From Microstegium vimineum (Eukaryota > Streptophyta > Magnoliopsida > Poales > Poaceae), in contig CM039122.1 of assembly GCA_022036555.1 (NCBI GenBank), positions 46,551,600-46,615,599 of the forward strand: a DNA stretch of 64,000 nucleotides, given 5' to 3'. The translations under genes were made by a program, and so were the position numbers. The notes below the pieces were generated by a model that was not told the origin of the DNA, made no database searches, and saw only the letters and a list, made by a program, of their open reading frames with translations. Positions 24,785-36,529 of this stretch are shown here, one piece after another. Position 1 is the stretch's first letter. Every line of letters starts with the position of its first letter.

Positions 24785-27205
24785 ATGGCTCTGGTGGTGA
24801 GATTGGCGTTTCCCGTCTTCTTCCTCCTCGCCGCGGCAGAGTTCGCGGCGGCGACGCGGTCGCCGTCGGCTTTCGTACAGAACGCCATCTACTCCAACCG
24901 CATCACCATCTTCTCCAAGACCTACTGCCCGTAAGCTCTCCCACTCAAACCCCAGCCGCTTCGGCATACCGCTCTCTTTGCTTGCTCGCTTTCGGCCTGG
25001 AAATCTGGCGGAAGGCAAGGAATCTTTGGGGTCCGCGGCGGCACGGGCAGCCGAGTGCAACTAAGCGCGTAGTTCAGATCCCAATAAGTTCCCAGTCTAG
25101 TCGCTGTTTTGCTTGGCGAAGGCTTGGTTTATATCGTGAATTGGATGGATTTTGCAGATGGTTGGGTGCGAATTAGGACATTTCCCGTGCAATTGAGCAC
25201 CAGGAAGTGGAGAATGGTTGGGTTTCGTTCATTTGTATTGCGGATGTGGTTCCTGCGGTGCAAATCGGGCTGTTTAGCTGCTATAATTGAAAAATGGAAC
25301 CCACTAACTGTTTCATGTTTTGATGAACCATTGGTCTGATTCGGCGAATCTTAGTAACAGTATAACACCGTGACGATTGCTTTGTTCTGCACATTATGCT
25401 GCTCTAGTTTATGGCATAAGATGCTGGTCTACACTATATTACAAGTAAAATAGGCTATAGGCTATAGGTTTAGGCTTCAGATCATACTATTGTGGATCAG
25501 AACCTCATGTGAATTATACAGTGTGTACTATTGTATCATGTGGGCGAACTATTTTGTTCACAGACCTAACAAGCCCAACTGTCTTTAGCTGACCGTAGCC
25601 AGTTGGCCTGTTACTTGCAGAGTGGTGATTTGGATAATTGGGTTTGAACTGACTTGTTGTATGGTTCTTCCTAGACACGCACACCATGGTTGCATGTGAA
25701 GTTATTTTAGTGTTGTTTGTTTCTGACTTAGTATCCATGACAGAGTCTATAGATAGTTTGAATTTATAAGATTGGGCCTTGGTTTCTTCCTAGTCTGTGG
25801 TCAGAAGTACAGTAGGCATCATACACCATGGTCAACAAGGTTATATTCATATTCCATTTTCATGTTTTTATTGCAGCATACGAAGCCTAGATATTTGGTA
25901 TATTCATTTGTATTTCGTATTTATCAGAAAAGGTAAATACAGGGAAGGCATTTTTGTTTTTCTGGTAAATATGCTTGCTGCAAGCATTTTGTGTATTGAG
26001 CAGGTATATCTGTATATCTTGTAGTGTCCTTGTAGTTATAACTCTTAAGCATTTTTTTTAATGAAAATTTAACTTAAGGACCTTCTCAAAAGTCACCCCC
26101 TGTTGACTCAGAGAATAGTGAGAATCCCCCCTTAACATGCCCTCACCTTCCCTATCTACAGTGTTGTCACTGGGCATTCATGGGAAGGAGATCGTTCTTT
26201 TTTGTACTGTGGATTTTGTTTGTTTTACTGTCTCTTTTACCTTGCCCCATTCTTCTCTCCAATGTTGGTACTGTGCCCTACTGCCCTTTCTGATATGAGC
26301 ACGCTGGCTGTTCTTTCTTCCATTTTCTTGAAAACCAGTGTGCCAGCACAAAATAACGTTGTTGTTGTTGCTCTATCGGAAAGCATTTTACTTACATCAA
26401 GGGTTCTCCCTTTTCATTTCCTGTACCATCTCTTGCTTGATATGGATCTTTGTCTCTTTCACTTGGGTTACTGCTATAGACTTAATGCAAAGAGACACCG
26501 CTCTCCCGTGTATTCACGAATAATGGTACCACTATAGAGCACAGAATGGACAATTACTTCAATGCTCTAAGCTCTAGTAAGGTTATCAGATAATGTGTTG
26601 GTATTGATGCCAGGTGAAGTCGAGTCCTTTATTTGTACCTAAATAAAAATTTGAAAAAAAAAACAGAACACTTCTTTTCATGGTCTGATTATTTTTCCTG
26701 TATTAAGTACCTGTATAGTGGTTGCTTTTGTTACTAAATGCTCCTTTGCTCCCTTTCTCATAGCTACTCCATGCGTGCTAAGCGCATATTTCGAGATCTC
26801 AAGGAAGATCCATATGTTGTTGAACTAGATACCCGAGGTAATCATCCTTGGTTTATATGCAACTTCAATGCAATCACATACTTTGGGTGGTTTATCTGCA
26901 AGAATTACAAAGCCTAATATACACATGCCATGCAGAGGATGGGCGTGACATTCAAAGTGTTCTCCTGGATCTAGTTGGGCGGAATACTGTGCCACAGGTT
27001 TTTGTCAATGGCCAGCATGTTGGTGGCTCGGACGGTTAGGGTTTAAACCTTCCAGTTGCACTGTTGTTTCCATGTAACTATTTAAGCATACTTCTACCTC
27101 GGTTGATACCAACAGTCAACATTTTGCTATATAATTGCAGATACAGTAAATGCACTTTCAAATGGACAGCTCGAGAAACTTCTTGGGAAGAGTCAGTCAC
27201 AATGA
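24785..27205 (+). CDS. Secretory-pathway CPYS glutaredoxin, C-type (GRXC3/C4-like), 127 aa, four exons
   Basis: Exons are 24,785-24,930, 26,764-26,837, 26,936-27,034 and 27,141-27,205. All splice sites are GT-AG and the joined frame ends in TGA. Residues 1-23 are a hydrophobic signal peptide (LVVRLAFPVFFLLAAAEFA), placing the protein in the endomembrane system like GRXC3/C4. The thioredoxin-fold glutaredoxin domain follows: IFSKTYCPYSMRAKR with the active site, then the TVPQVFVNG cis-Pro loop and GGSDD, which bind glutathione. Intron 1 (1.8 kb) splits the active-site Pro codon. The active site is CPYS, so the second Cys of the usual CPYC is Ser, favouring a monothiol deglutathionylation mechanism (inferred). 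Upstream there is no TATA box, but GGGCCCA and GCCCAAT motifs typical of housekeeping plant promoters are present at about 24,575-24,630. Confidence 0.93.
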
Positions 27206-27427
27206 TGGATTGTTGGACAAGCTTGCATTGTCAGGAACACCTGAGTATATGGGAGTCGTGTTCTTTTCTGTTTAGGGCTGAACAGAATGTGTGAGCATGG
27301 TAGTGTTGTGACAAACATCTGTACTGCTGGATTCGTGTGATCTGCTCAAGTGCATATATGTTTCACTTACCCATCCATGTTTTGTGAATGGAATTTGGTT
27401 GGTTTACCTTGTTTATTATGGAAATTA

Positions 27428-27655
27428 TGGGCATCTGCAATGACTGACTCATAAAGTAGCTCTAAGCATTTTTTATATATATTTAATAAAAAAGAGAGAA
27501 AGACTAGCTTTTAATCAAGAGATAGGCTCATATACACATTCCAAGATGATGCGAGTGTCGTGTGAGCCTAATCGTACGGAGTCATTACTAAAAGCTATTA
27601 CTGTTGAAAAAATTAGTTTAAAGCTAGTAGCTGATTTATATCATTTTGGATGCCC
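27428..27655. mobile_element. Tourist-like MITE, about 228 bp
   Basis: Left end GGGCATCTGCAATGA and right end TCATTTTGGATGCCC are imperfect inverted repeats. TTA flanks both sides (27,425-27,427 and 27,656-27,658), fitting a PIF/Harbinger 3-bp duplication, although one extra T sits at the left end. It inserted just behind the glutaredoxin gene. Confidence 0.55.
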
Positions 27656-27670
27656 TTAGTATATGCTGGT

Positions 27671-27724
27671 CAGTGACGGAACCAGCTCAACGAGATACGG
27701 GGGCCCAGTATATATACATGTATA

Positions 27725-27761
<37 letters not shown>

Positions 27762-27864
27762 GTATATATAAATAACATAAATATACATGTATATATAGGT
27801 ATATTTTCTGCCGGATGGGTGGGGGGGGGGGGGGGGGCTGCTCGCCCCCCTAGTTCCGCCACTG
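27671..27864. mobile_element. hAT-type MITE, 194 bp
   Basis: Left end CAGTGACGGAACCAG and right end CTAGTTCCGCCACTG are inverted repeats. They are flanked by a perfect 8-bp duplication ATGCTGGT (27,663-27,670 and 27,865-27,872), which is diagnostic of hAT. The core is a TA-dinucleotide run followed by an unbroken G run (about 27,821-27,838). Confidence 0.85.
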
Positions 27865-28261
27865 ATGCTGGTCATATGAATTGCTAGTTGCATTGAAGTT
27901 CCGATGATTTCATTGCTATCTATTTCTTTTGTTCCAAATTATAAGTTGGTTTAGTTTTTCTAAGTATATAACGTAATCATTTGTGTTATGTATCTAAGAT
28001 ATAACATATATGTAGGTCCTTTTAGCTTGTTTCGATCTTTCATAGGCTTTTCTCGGTGCACTATCTCACGTCACTCTATCTAAAATCACAGGTGGATACT
28101 TTTCTCAACTCCTGCCGTTGTCTAATTTTAACATCCCAACTACAAAACTGTCTGATTTTTGATAAAAAAATGAGAGTTGCAATGTGAATTGATACCTGTA
28201 ATGTTTTGCAATGGAATAGCTTGAGTGGTTTTCTTTTTGAGGCTTTTATCTGTGTGCTATC

Positions 28262-28752
28262 ATAAAAGTTGGCAATTACCCATAAACCACTAAAAATATT
28301 GAGTTTTCACATGTGCCACTGTTGTGAACTCTTTTGTCTTCCATGCTATTTTCATCAGATTTGCCTCTAACGGTGTCAAGTTGCGGGTCTAACAATTTAA
28401 AAATACCCCCGGGTCCTAATATGTAATTAATTTTTTTAACCATCTTAACGATCTCAAATAAAAAAAACTCAAAACTAAGATGTATATCTCGACGAGATCT
28501 ACAATATTTATATAAAAAGTTATCTTCATTTCAACTTTCTCAAACTTAAGTGTAGATATTTTTTTAAAAAAATTAGATATTGTTGAGATCTACAACTTTC
28601 TAGTTGAGAGTTTTTTTTTATTTGAGGTTATTAATGCTTAAAATATTAATTAAATATTTAGATATGATAGTATTTTTGACTTTTCACACCCGGGCACCTA
28701 TGAAAACTCAACTTTTTTTAATAGCTTGTTAGTAATTACTAAGTTTTATAAT
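28262..28752. mobile_element. Element with long imperfect terminal inverted repeats (MULE-like MITE)
   Basis: About 55 bp at the left (28,268-28,320, containing TTGAGTTTTCACATGTGCC) match, in inverted orientation, the right end at 28,683-28,745 (GGCACCTATGAAAACTCAA). Long, diverged TIRs suggest a Mutator-like origin. No clear 9-bp duplication is seen, so the borders are approximate. Confidence 0.45.
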
Positions 28753-29115
28753 AACAAATAGGTAAAAAGCCTATTTATTTTATCTTTTGAGAGAGAAAAC
28801 AAGATGAGAGTTGCAATGCGGCGGTTATTCAAGAAAAACAAAGGATAATACAATATTATTAGATCTTTTGGTGCAATACATTGACAGAAACGTGTAAAAC
28901 AACAATATATAGGGCCCCTGGTGTACAGATGAGATGGGCTATTTTACATATATTCATTAATAAATAATCAGTATATAAGCGAATCCGTAACCGTTTCTCC
29001 TCACAGTTGACCATTGGCGACTGTAGGCTCAAGTTCTGTTTAATTTGCTCGATTAATTATTCACTCATCACCGCCGGCCGGCCGGCCTCTTCCTCCGGCG
29101 TGTCGCCGGCTGTTT
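28753..29115. other. 3' flank of the aldehyde dehydrogenase gene
   Basis: AT-rich sequence followed by the minus-strand 3' UTR. No separate feature is recognised. Confidence 0.4.
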
Positions 29116-32100
29116 TTATCTCCTTAGGCCGATGAGCGCGAGGAAGAGCGAGACGTAGTCGAAACGGTAGACGTGCCTGAGCATTCCGATCTTGGTCTCG
29201 TCCCAGGGCGGGTACCGGAACAAGAACTCGATGAGGAAGCTCCTCTTGAGCACCGCCTTCTTGTGGCTGAACATCTCGAACGAGTACTTGCCGTGGTACT
29301 GCCCGAACCCGCTGTGCCCCACGCCACCGAACGGGATGGTGTCCAGGCCATACTGCAAGTAAAAAATTGCAGGAGAAAGTTGAGAAACGGTGTGCCGCAT
29401 CTATATTTCAGTAGTGGTAGAAGAAGAAGAAGAAGGCCTGCAGGTCAGTGTCAGTCATGATCGATGCGCACCTGCACGATGGCGTCGTTGAAGGTGACGC
29501 TCCCCGACGACGTCTCGTCGATGATCCGCTGCTTCAGCTTCTCGTTCCTGGTGAAGGCGTAGATCGCCAGCGGCTTCGGCTTCGACTTGAGGAACTTGAT
29601 GCTGTCCTCGATCTTCTTCACCTGCATGCAAAAGGAAAAAAAAAACAGATCGATGATGCAGCAGTACGTGGCTATTCAGCTGCAGTGCAGAGGTATCCTT
29701 GAAACAGAGTTCAGATTCAGGGCAGAAGGAATGCATGCGCACCGTAATGATCGGGAGAAGTGGGCCGAATATCTCCTCCGTCATGATGTCAGAGTCAAGT
29801 GGAGGATTCAGCAGGAGCGTGGGCTCGATGCTCCTGCACAGCACAATCGGGAAACATTCGTCAAGCAGAGGCGCCGGCCGGTTTCATTCATTCTGTGGTG
29901 AGGTGACAGTGACACTGCTTTGGCAGCCTTACAGCGTCTTGGGGTTGAAGTGGCCGCCATGGACGACGGACGACGCCACCCTTCGGTCGGCCAGGAAGCC
30001 ACTCAGCCTCTGGAAATGCTTCTCGTTCAGAACGCGCGCCATGTACTCTGGCCTGGTGAAGAACCTCTCCAGCGTTGCCTTGAGCATCTCGATCTTATTC
30101 ATCCATCATCAGCGTTTGTCAGATCAGATGCGGTAACATACTAGTACAGCAGCAGAAGAAGCACGTCGGAGGGGGGCAGACCAGAATGGGAGCAAATTCC
30201 TCCTCCACCAGCAGGTAGTCGATGGCGATGCAGGCTTGGCCGGAGCAGGTGGACCATTTCGCTCCAATAATGCGATTCACAGCTACCTGATTGCAGTAGT
30301 AGTCCACGTCACATATGACACTGATTGCAATTGCAGCACAGCCGCTGTTGCAGCAAGAGCAAAACTGAGGTACTATTTACCTGGCTGTCCCTGTTGCTGT
30401 CAATCCAGTCGACGATGCAGGGGCACTTGGAGCCGAGCTCAAGCGCCACCGGGGTGAGGTGCTTGGCGGCCTTGGTCATTATGAGGCGCCCAACACGGCT
30501 GCTTCCTGAGAAACACACACGCACCAGGACGAGGAAACGTAAAGGGCCGTCAGAATGTCAGATCAGATACACGCTCATGCAACGAATGCATGCAACTAGC
30601 AGTGTTGACATCTGTTCAGAGGCCTCTCTTGTACAGTACTCCGGCATAAAGACCGGCGCTTGCGTACCAGTGAAGAGAACCTTGTCCCATCGGTGGTCCA
30701 TGAGCTTGTCCCCGACCTCCGGCCCGCCCTCCACGACCTTCACGGCCTTGGAGTCCAGGTACTTGGGAATGTTGGCGGCGAGGAACGCTGAGGTTGACGG
30801 CGCCAGCTCCGACGGCTTCACCACCGCTGCGTTGCCGGCCGCCAGGGCTCCGGAGAGCGGTTCCAGAGCTAGGCCTGTCAGTGGATGGGCACGTGTGAGA
30901 AACATGGTGATTGATGTGGTGGTTTTGCCGTTTTCATCTTAAATCTTGCATGTTTTTTTGACTGACGGGCAACTGGAGTCTTATCTGGCATGTGAAACGT
31001 GAAACGAGAGCTTAAAGATGCACGATGATTTGGTTATCGATCGCGCCCAGCTAAGTCCAACCATATATCATCTAGCCTAATAAGGGCAAGGAGAACACGT
31101 TCGAGATCTACCTGCCTGTCATAATTCACAAAGGTGACGCACTGTCGCCATCATAGACAGGTTGGCTAAGTCACGAGACACGGCTGTTACGCTATCTCTG
31201 CACCAATGATTACACTAGCTAGCTTTGTGTACTGTTGTTGGGTAGTACTAGCGAGAATTTGGTGTGTCTTTGTTTGTCCTACGTAAAATTTTATGCACCG
31301 ACGATGATAGCAAAAGGTAATCAGTTTGACTTGGAATAAATGCTGATAAATCTAGGTGGACTTCGTTTGTGATAGAACATAGAAGAGAGTAACTTTGACT
31401 TGGATCCAACTCGATGTGATTGGGGATTTGGTTGCCGTAATAGGTTGGCAAGTTTTGCACCACACACTAACACTGTCACACATCGTCCTGCATCTCTCTT
31501 TCGAAGAAGCACGTCGATACATTTCTAGCTAATTAATTATACAATTAATTGATGTCATGATGTGATGTCTAACCAACATATAGTTTTCCATTCGGTCCTT
31601 GTTTTGTTGTTAAAAGTTAATAAATTTCCTTTCAGTCATTGTTTTGTAGTTAATAGTTAGATCTTAGAAGCTACCGTACTTTCTTTCAGATTGGGGTTTA
31701 ATGTTCTGTCAGATCAGTATGTTTCCTAATTTTCGTAGAGAAGAACATGTAATCTTCATATATATGTCCGTTACTGCTCATACGTTTATATTGTTGTGTG
31801 ACTCTATACATGTATAATCCTAACTTAATTTTCTCTGGCTTTCCGACCGTCTTTGCCCGTTTCCGTACGTGAGCATATCCTAATTCTTTATTTTTGATCC
31901 CGAAATTTCGGATTTTAATCCCGTTTCCATCAATAATAAACGGAGGAGGGGATTGGTCTCCCGTTTCCGTCAGTTTTTATCCTTACCTATTGGGAGATTC
32001 CAGCATGAGAAGATGAGCACAACCCCGAGCGGCTCCGGCACCACCAGCGCGGTCGCCGGGAAGGCAACGAGCGGCGTGTGAGCCTGTATGTAATCACAAG

Positions 32101-32633
32101 TGTCGAGGCATGGCGAAATGCATCAGCCTAAGGTCAATTCATGAGGAAATAATCCATACTGATAAACTGACAGCATGCATGTCGATCTACATGCAGGCAT
32201 AAGCTCCAGTATTAGTATTAGCCAGAGAGAAATTGAGCTTTCTTGCCTTCTCCGGAGCCGCCCAGTTCTTGAGGTTTTGCAGCTTGTCGACGACGGACTT
32301 CTTCAGAACTCCAACCTGAACACGAGCGAATAACAACAACAACAACCAGAGTGCTCGTTTATCAAACGAACACACAACGCAAAAACGCAAGAAAGAAGCT
32401 AGAAACCAACCAACCTCGTCTCTGAAGGCCTCGCCGCGGTGCTTTCCCAGGTCCTCATGGAGCACGTCGAAGATCTCCTCCTCCTTCTCCTCCAGGAGCC
32501 TGACGAGGCCCCTGAGCTGCGACTGCCGCCACTCCATGTCCTGCGTCCTGCCGCTCTCGTACACCTCCCTCAGGTCGCTCACCAGGCCGTCGAAGCCGCC
32601 CATGGCCGCCTTCTCCTCTGGCACACTCCCCAT
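29116..32633 (-). CDS. ALDH3: Class 3 aldehyde dehydrogenase (ALDH3 family), 486 aa, ten exons
   Basis: Exons, 5' to 3': 32,633-32,415; 32,315-32,247; 32,083-31,987; 30,874-30,668; 30,505-30,381; 30,286-30,182; 30,093-29,933; 29,833-29,743; 29,621-29,472; 29,352-29,116. They sum to 1,461 nt with an unbroken frame. The protein oxidises aldehydes to acids with NAD(P)+. Motifs, in order: LGKHRGEAF, VVPEPLGVVLIFSCWN, KPSELAPSTSAF, FTGSSRVGR (cofactor loop), catalytic Glu220 in LELGSK, catalytic Cys258 in SGQACI, EEIFGPLLPI and PFGGVGHSGFGQYHGK. The last 14 residues are hydrophobic then basic (YVSLFLALIGLRR), a possible membrane anchor as in other ALDH3 proteins. Two oddities: intron 2 uses a GC donor (AAG|GCAAG), and the usual LELGGK motif is LELGSK. 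The start chosen has good context (GGCATGG) and the TATA box lies ~155 bp upstream. The gene looks intact. Confidence 0.94.
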
Positions 32634-32787
32634 GCCTCTCAAGCTTGCACCGGAGCTAGCGGCTCTGTCTTGTATCTCTCCGTGCGCGCGTACGTTCGTA
32701 CGTACGCGCCGCGAGAGAGAAGAGAGGCCCAGGTATGCTCGATCGATGTTGTAGCTGTGTGTTGCCGCCAGTGCACGCAAACACGTG

Positions 32788-32795
32788 TTATATAG
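32788..32795 (-). promoter_or_regulatory. ALDH3: TATA box of the ALDH3 gene, with adjacent G-box
   Basis: CTATATAA on the minus strand lies about 155 bp upstream of the start codon. A perfect CACGTG G-box (32,782-32,787) lies directly downstream of it. The leader also holds GTACGT/CGTACG palindromes (about 32,691-32,707). Confidence 0.6.
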
Positions 32796-32799
32796 GGCA

Positions 32800-34556
32800 T
32801 TGGTGCTCGTCGTGGCAGTGTGGCTGGACTCCGTGGCGCTGGTTCATCAGCATTGAATCCTGTTAGCAAGCTAGGGTCCCATTCCGGAGTGGTTCTAACT
32901 TATTGAGGCGACATGCGCACAGTTGATGCTGTTGGGTTCTGTAGAGAGGTGCAGGTGGTGTGACAGATATATGCAGGTGGTGTGACAGATATATTCAATT
33001 TATATTGTGTAAAGTCCAAATTATTTGAATAACCGGTGTTGTATAATTGAAGACAGATAGTTCCAAATGAGTTTACATCACGGTACAAATTTAGATAACC
33101 CGTCCAATTCAAGCACTAGATAGAATATAAACATATATTTCTAGCTTTTTTCATATTAGTATCCCACACAAAATTAAATGAACACTGGTCATCACAGAGA
33201 TTCTTAGTGTAGCTTTTGTTTTCCACAAACATTTATTAATGTTAGGGATAGTAGGGTTTTTTTTTTTTGTGAAACAGGGATAGTAGGTTTCAACTGAGAA
33301 CTGTACAACATTGATGTTAGTTTTAATAAAACTTTTGACTTAGCATAATCAAGATGCCAGTGAGAAACACGTAGAGAAGCCAAGAAAAAAAAAAGAGAAC
33401 AGGCAGGAGGAAAAAGAAAGCGCAACCAATCAACTATCCGGTGGAACTGGTAACCGCCGTCTGCAGGATTTTTTTTAAAAAAAAGATAGCAGAATTTATT
33501 TATAGTATCCATAATTTCCAAAAGGTTTCTGGAGATGTCTAGTAGGTGCAGTCGCTTCAATTCCATCCGTCAGAGAAGGACCTGATTGATGTCCCAACTG
33601 AAAAATACCTGTATTCTACTAGTAATATTATGACAACATTAACTTTAAGGCCTCCTTTAGATGCAGAGGGGAGCCACGCCCAGGGAAAGGAGGCCCCGAC
33701 GGGGATTTCCCTGGACTTATCAAACCCCGTTATTTCCCTCCCCTTCCCCCTTTTCCATTTGGTTTTCCCTCCCGTGGCTTCACTCCCCCTCTGCCTCTGC
33801 TGCCAGGCTGCCTGCTCCACTCCCTTCGGCCCTGCGGCCCTGCTGTCTGGTGTTGTGCGCCTGATGCTAATTGTTGGAATCCGATAAAAAGTTAAAAAAA
33901 TCAACAACAAATCAGGAGCATATTCTATATCACATCAATTGTGAGAAAACTTATCTCACTTTGCCTAGGATGCTGAAAGACAAAGGAACAAATCCGTTGT
34001 CTCTACAGAAAAATATATACTCGAAAATAAACAAGTCAAATCATGCAAAAAGTACAAGCTAACGTACATCCAAATTACTCTATGGCACTGATACATAAGC
34101 CTCTCTCCATCTTTACAGCCACACATATAAATAATAATTTAAACATGAAGCAACAATCAAGTGCCAAACCTAGGTACTGAACAAGGAAGCTAGCAAGAAA
34201 TAAAACAGTCCTTGACTTGAAAAAAACTAACATCAACCTTAGATTATAAAAAGAAGCAAGAAGAAAGCATTAGCTTCATATAATGATGCTAAGGTGGATG
34301 TATCACAAGACTAAACATATGAATCAAATTGGATGAAATAGTACGTGCTCTGTGCATTGAAGTAGAGATGAAAAAAAAATACAACTTTACAAGTTGGCTA
34401 AGAATCATATGAAAATGAAAAAGTTAGGAAAAACTAGTAACCATGTTAGCTGCAGGTGATATAGCAGCCATGGACAACCCTGTATATACATGCTAGCTGC
34501 AGGTGATTGCAGCATATACATGTTAGTTATTTACATGATATTTCCTATGCGCCATT
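32800..34556. other. Intergenic between ALDH3 and a candidate small gene
   Basis: It holds a 24-bp direct repeat (ATGCAGGTGGTGTGACAGATATAT-like, 32,946-32,995) and a C-rich, pyrimidine-rich block at 33,655-33,860. That block may be the end of a TIR element, as GGCCTCCTTTAGATGC weakly resembles the inverted end near 36,360. No exons are recognised. Confidence 0.4.
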
Positions 34557-35928
34557 TCACAAAGGAGGATGTCTTGCTGGATTAAACTTGTTATCTGTCC
34601 AGGGCATTTGCTCTTTGTCGTCCATAACTCTTCTGTAAACAACCAAGTAGGCGACGTACATCTGCGATAAATTATTTACTTTTCAAACACAAATAAAACA
34701 ATGGTCAACTGAATCCTGTATGCAAAAAAACCGAATGCCCAAAAATAAAGAGAAATTGGTAATCACCTTTATCAATCAATCAATCAAACACCTGGTACTA
34801 TGCTAGATCAGACATGCCTACTGCAGGGCTGAAGCTTTTCAAGTAAATTCTAGGCCTTGTGCAAGTTTGAAACACTTTAGAATAACAGAAAATTTACATG
34901 TACGTACTACTTACATACTAGCTAACATCTGAATGTATGTATGAACACTACACCTCAAGTATTAGAATATATTTGTGAGATTGAAATGAAACAAAACAAT
35001 TGCTGCACAACTATAGTAAACTTAAATGACAGTCCCAAAAAGTCTTGCACAACTATAAACAATGGCTGCTCAAACATGAGTTTACCATACAAATGGAAGC
35101 TCCGAGGATCGTCAGACCCAGGAACTGAGGAACTTGCAATGAACACTCAGTGCCATAGGATAGGAGTTTCGTAGAGGTAATCTGCGGCAACAAAAGTTCA
35201 GAAAATTTGGTGAACTGCAAGTTAAAAGGCTTGCTTGCAAAGTTACAATTACTCAAGCCGTGCTTTGGTTTATTCTTCTTTTTTCTTGGCCAAGCGCACA
35301 AGCCATAATATAATTAACTTCAGCTACAATATTATTTTCCCTAGGTGTAATATGATAATTAAATATTTTTCTCAGATTTTTCTTTGACCTATACTATCTC
35401 AGATTTTTTTTTGTCATCAAAGCCGCTGGAGAAAGCAAATGCCTTTGTCCAGCGAAAAGTTTGAAACTCAAATTGTATTGTACGGTTTAGAAACTAACAA
35501 TTCATAGTGATTAAACTACTGTGTGATCCTGGACTAGAATTTGTCAAAACTATTACAAATTAATTCTACCAAGCCAATGGGAATTGTAATTCACGGGGGG
35601 CAAGTTACCGGCAAGAACATGAATTCCACAGGTAGGCATCAAGATCTAGTTCCTCAAAAGACAAGAAAAAACAAGTAGAGACCACCAGACCAGTTTGCTA
35701 TCGTGGCAGACAAGAAGAGGAATAGAGAAGAGGGGAACGAGACAGGCTCTATACCAGCAGGATATGCACGATAGGCAAGAAGCCCCGCAACTGAGGGCAC
35801 AGTACAGGAACCTGGGAATCATGCGATGGCGGAAAACCTAGTTATGGCCGGTGCTGGTGAAATAAGAAGAAAATGAACTTGGATTTGTTATTGGAGTCAA
35901 CCTGCAATAGATCTTGAAGCTCGGACAT
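34557..35928 (-). CDS. Candidate small four-exon gene of unknown function, 94 aa
   Basis: Four open segments with consensus splice borders join in phase 0: 35,928-35,902 (MSELQDLLQ), 35,811-35,755, 35,181-35,086 and 34,661-34,557, ending in TGA. The joined product is hydrophobic in the middle (GLTILGASICM then MYVAYLVVYRRV), suggesting one or two membrane segments. Its tail is polar (MDDKEQMPWTDNKFNPARH). Three borders have a GT donor with a CAG acceptor and all exon lengths are multiples of three, which is why it is listed. The frame stays open upstream of the chosen ATG (to about 36,000, starting MPRCRPR), so the real start may be earlier. I do not recognise the family. It could also be a captured gene fragment or a non-coding transcript. 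Confidence 0.35.
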
Positions 35929-36370
35929 AGGTGGTGGCGGTCGCGAGGTCGGCGACGCAGATGAGGAAGAAGTCAACGGAGGTGGAGGACGAGGACGGCA
36001 ACGTGGCATGGGGCGAGCACAGTAGCGGCGGCGGGGGCCGAGCACACTGGCGCGCGGGAGGGGAAGGGGCGAGCACGGTGGCGGCGATGGACGGAGTGGA
36101 CGGCGGCGGCGGGAGGCGAGCACGCTGGCGGCGGTGCCTTCCTGTTGCGCGACGCCCTCGCTCGCTCGCTCGGGGAAGAGCCGCCCGGACCCCTCCGTGC
36201 GGGACGAGCCACCCCGGGGAAAGTTCGGGGCTCGGGTCGCCCTCCCCCGGATGACAGGCTTCCAAATGCAAGGGTGTTTCTCCACGGGGCTGAAATCCGC
36301 GCGGGAGGCTGGCCCAGGGAAAACACGGGGAAACCCCCGTGGGTTTGGTCTTCCAAACGAGTTCTAACAG
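35929..36370. other. GC-rich block upstream of the candidate gene
   Basis: Both strands are open by composition. It contains GGCGGCGG-type trinucleotide runs and a poly-Ala/Pro/Arg coding bias in every frame. It could be a 5' UTR or CpG-rich promoter for the minus-strand candidate, or the GC-rich terminal part of a TIR element ending near 36,365 (TTTGGTCTTCCAAACGAG). Confidence 0.35.
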
Positions 36371-36529
36371 GTATACTACCTACCAGACCCAGCGATCTGA
36401 TTGGATGGGACATGACACTTGACATCCACAGGCGTACTGTATTCATCTACGACACACGACAACGAAGGTAGTACGCCGCCCTCGTTCCGAGTTGAGTTCT
36501 ACTCGTACTCACGATCCGCTTACTTGTTA

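Noticed and set aside
33650..36365. A single 2.7-kb TIR element enclosing the candidate small gene
   Set aside because: The ends (GGCCTCCTTTAGATGC and CTTCCAAACGAG) match only weakly and no target duplication is readable.
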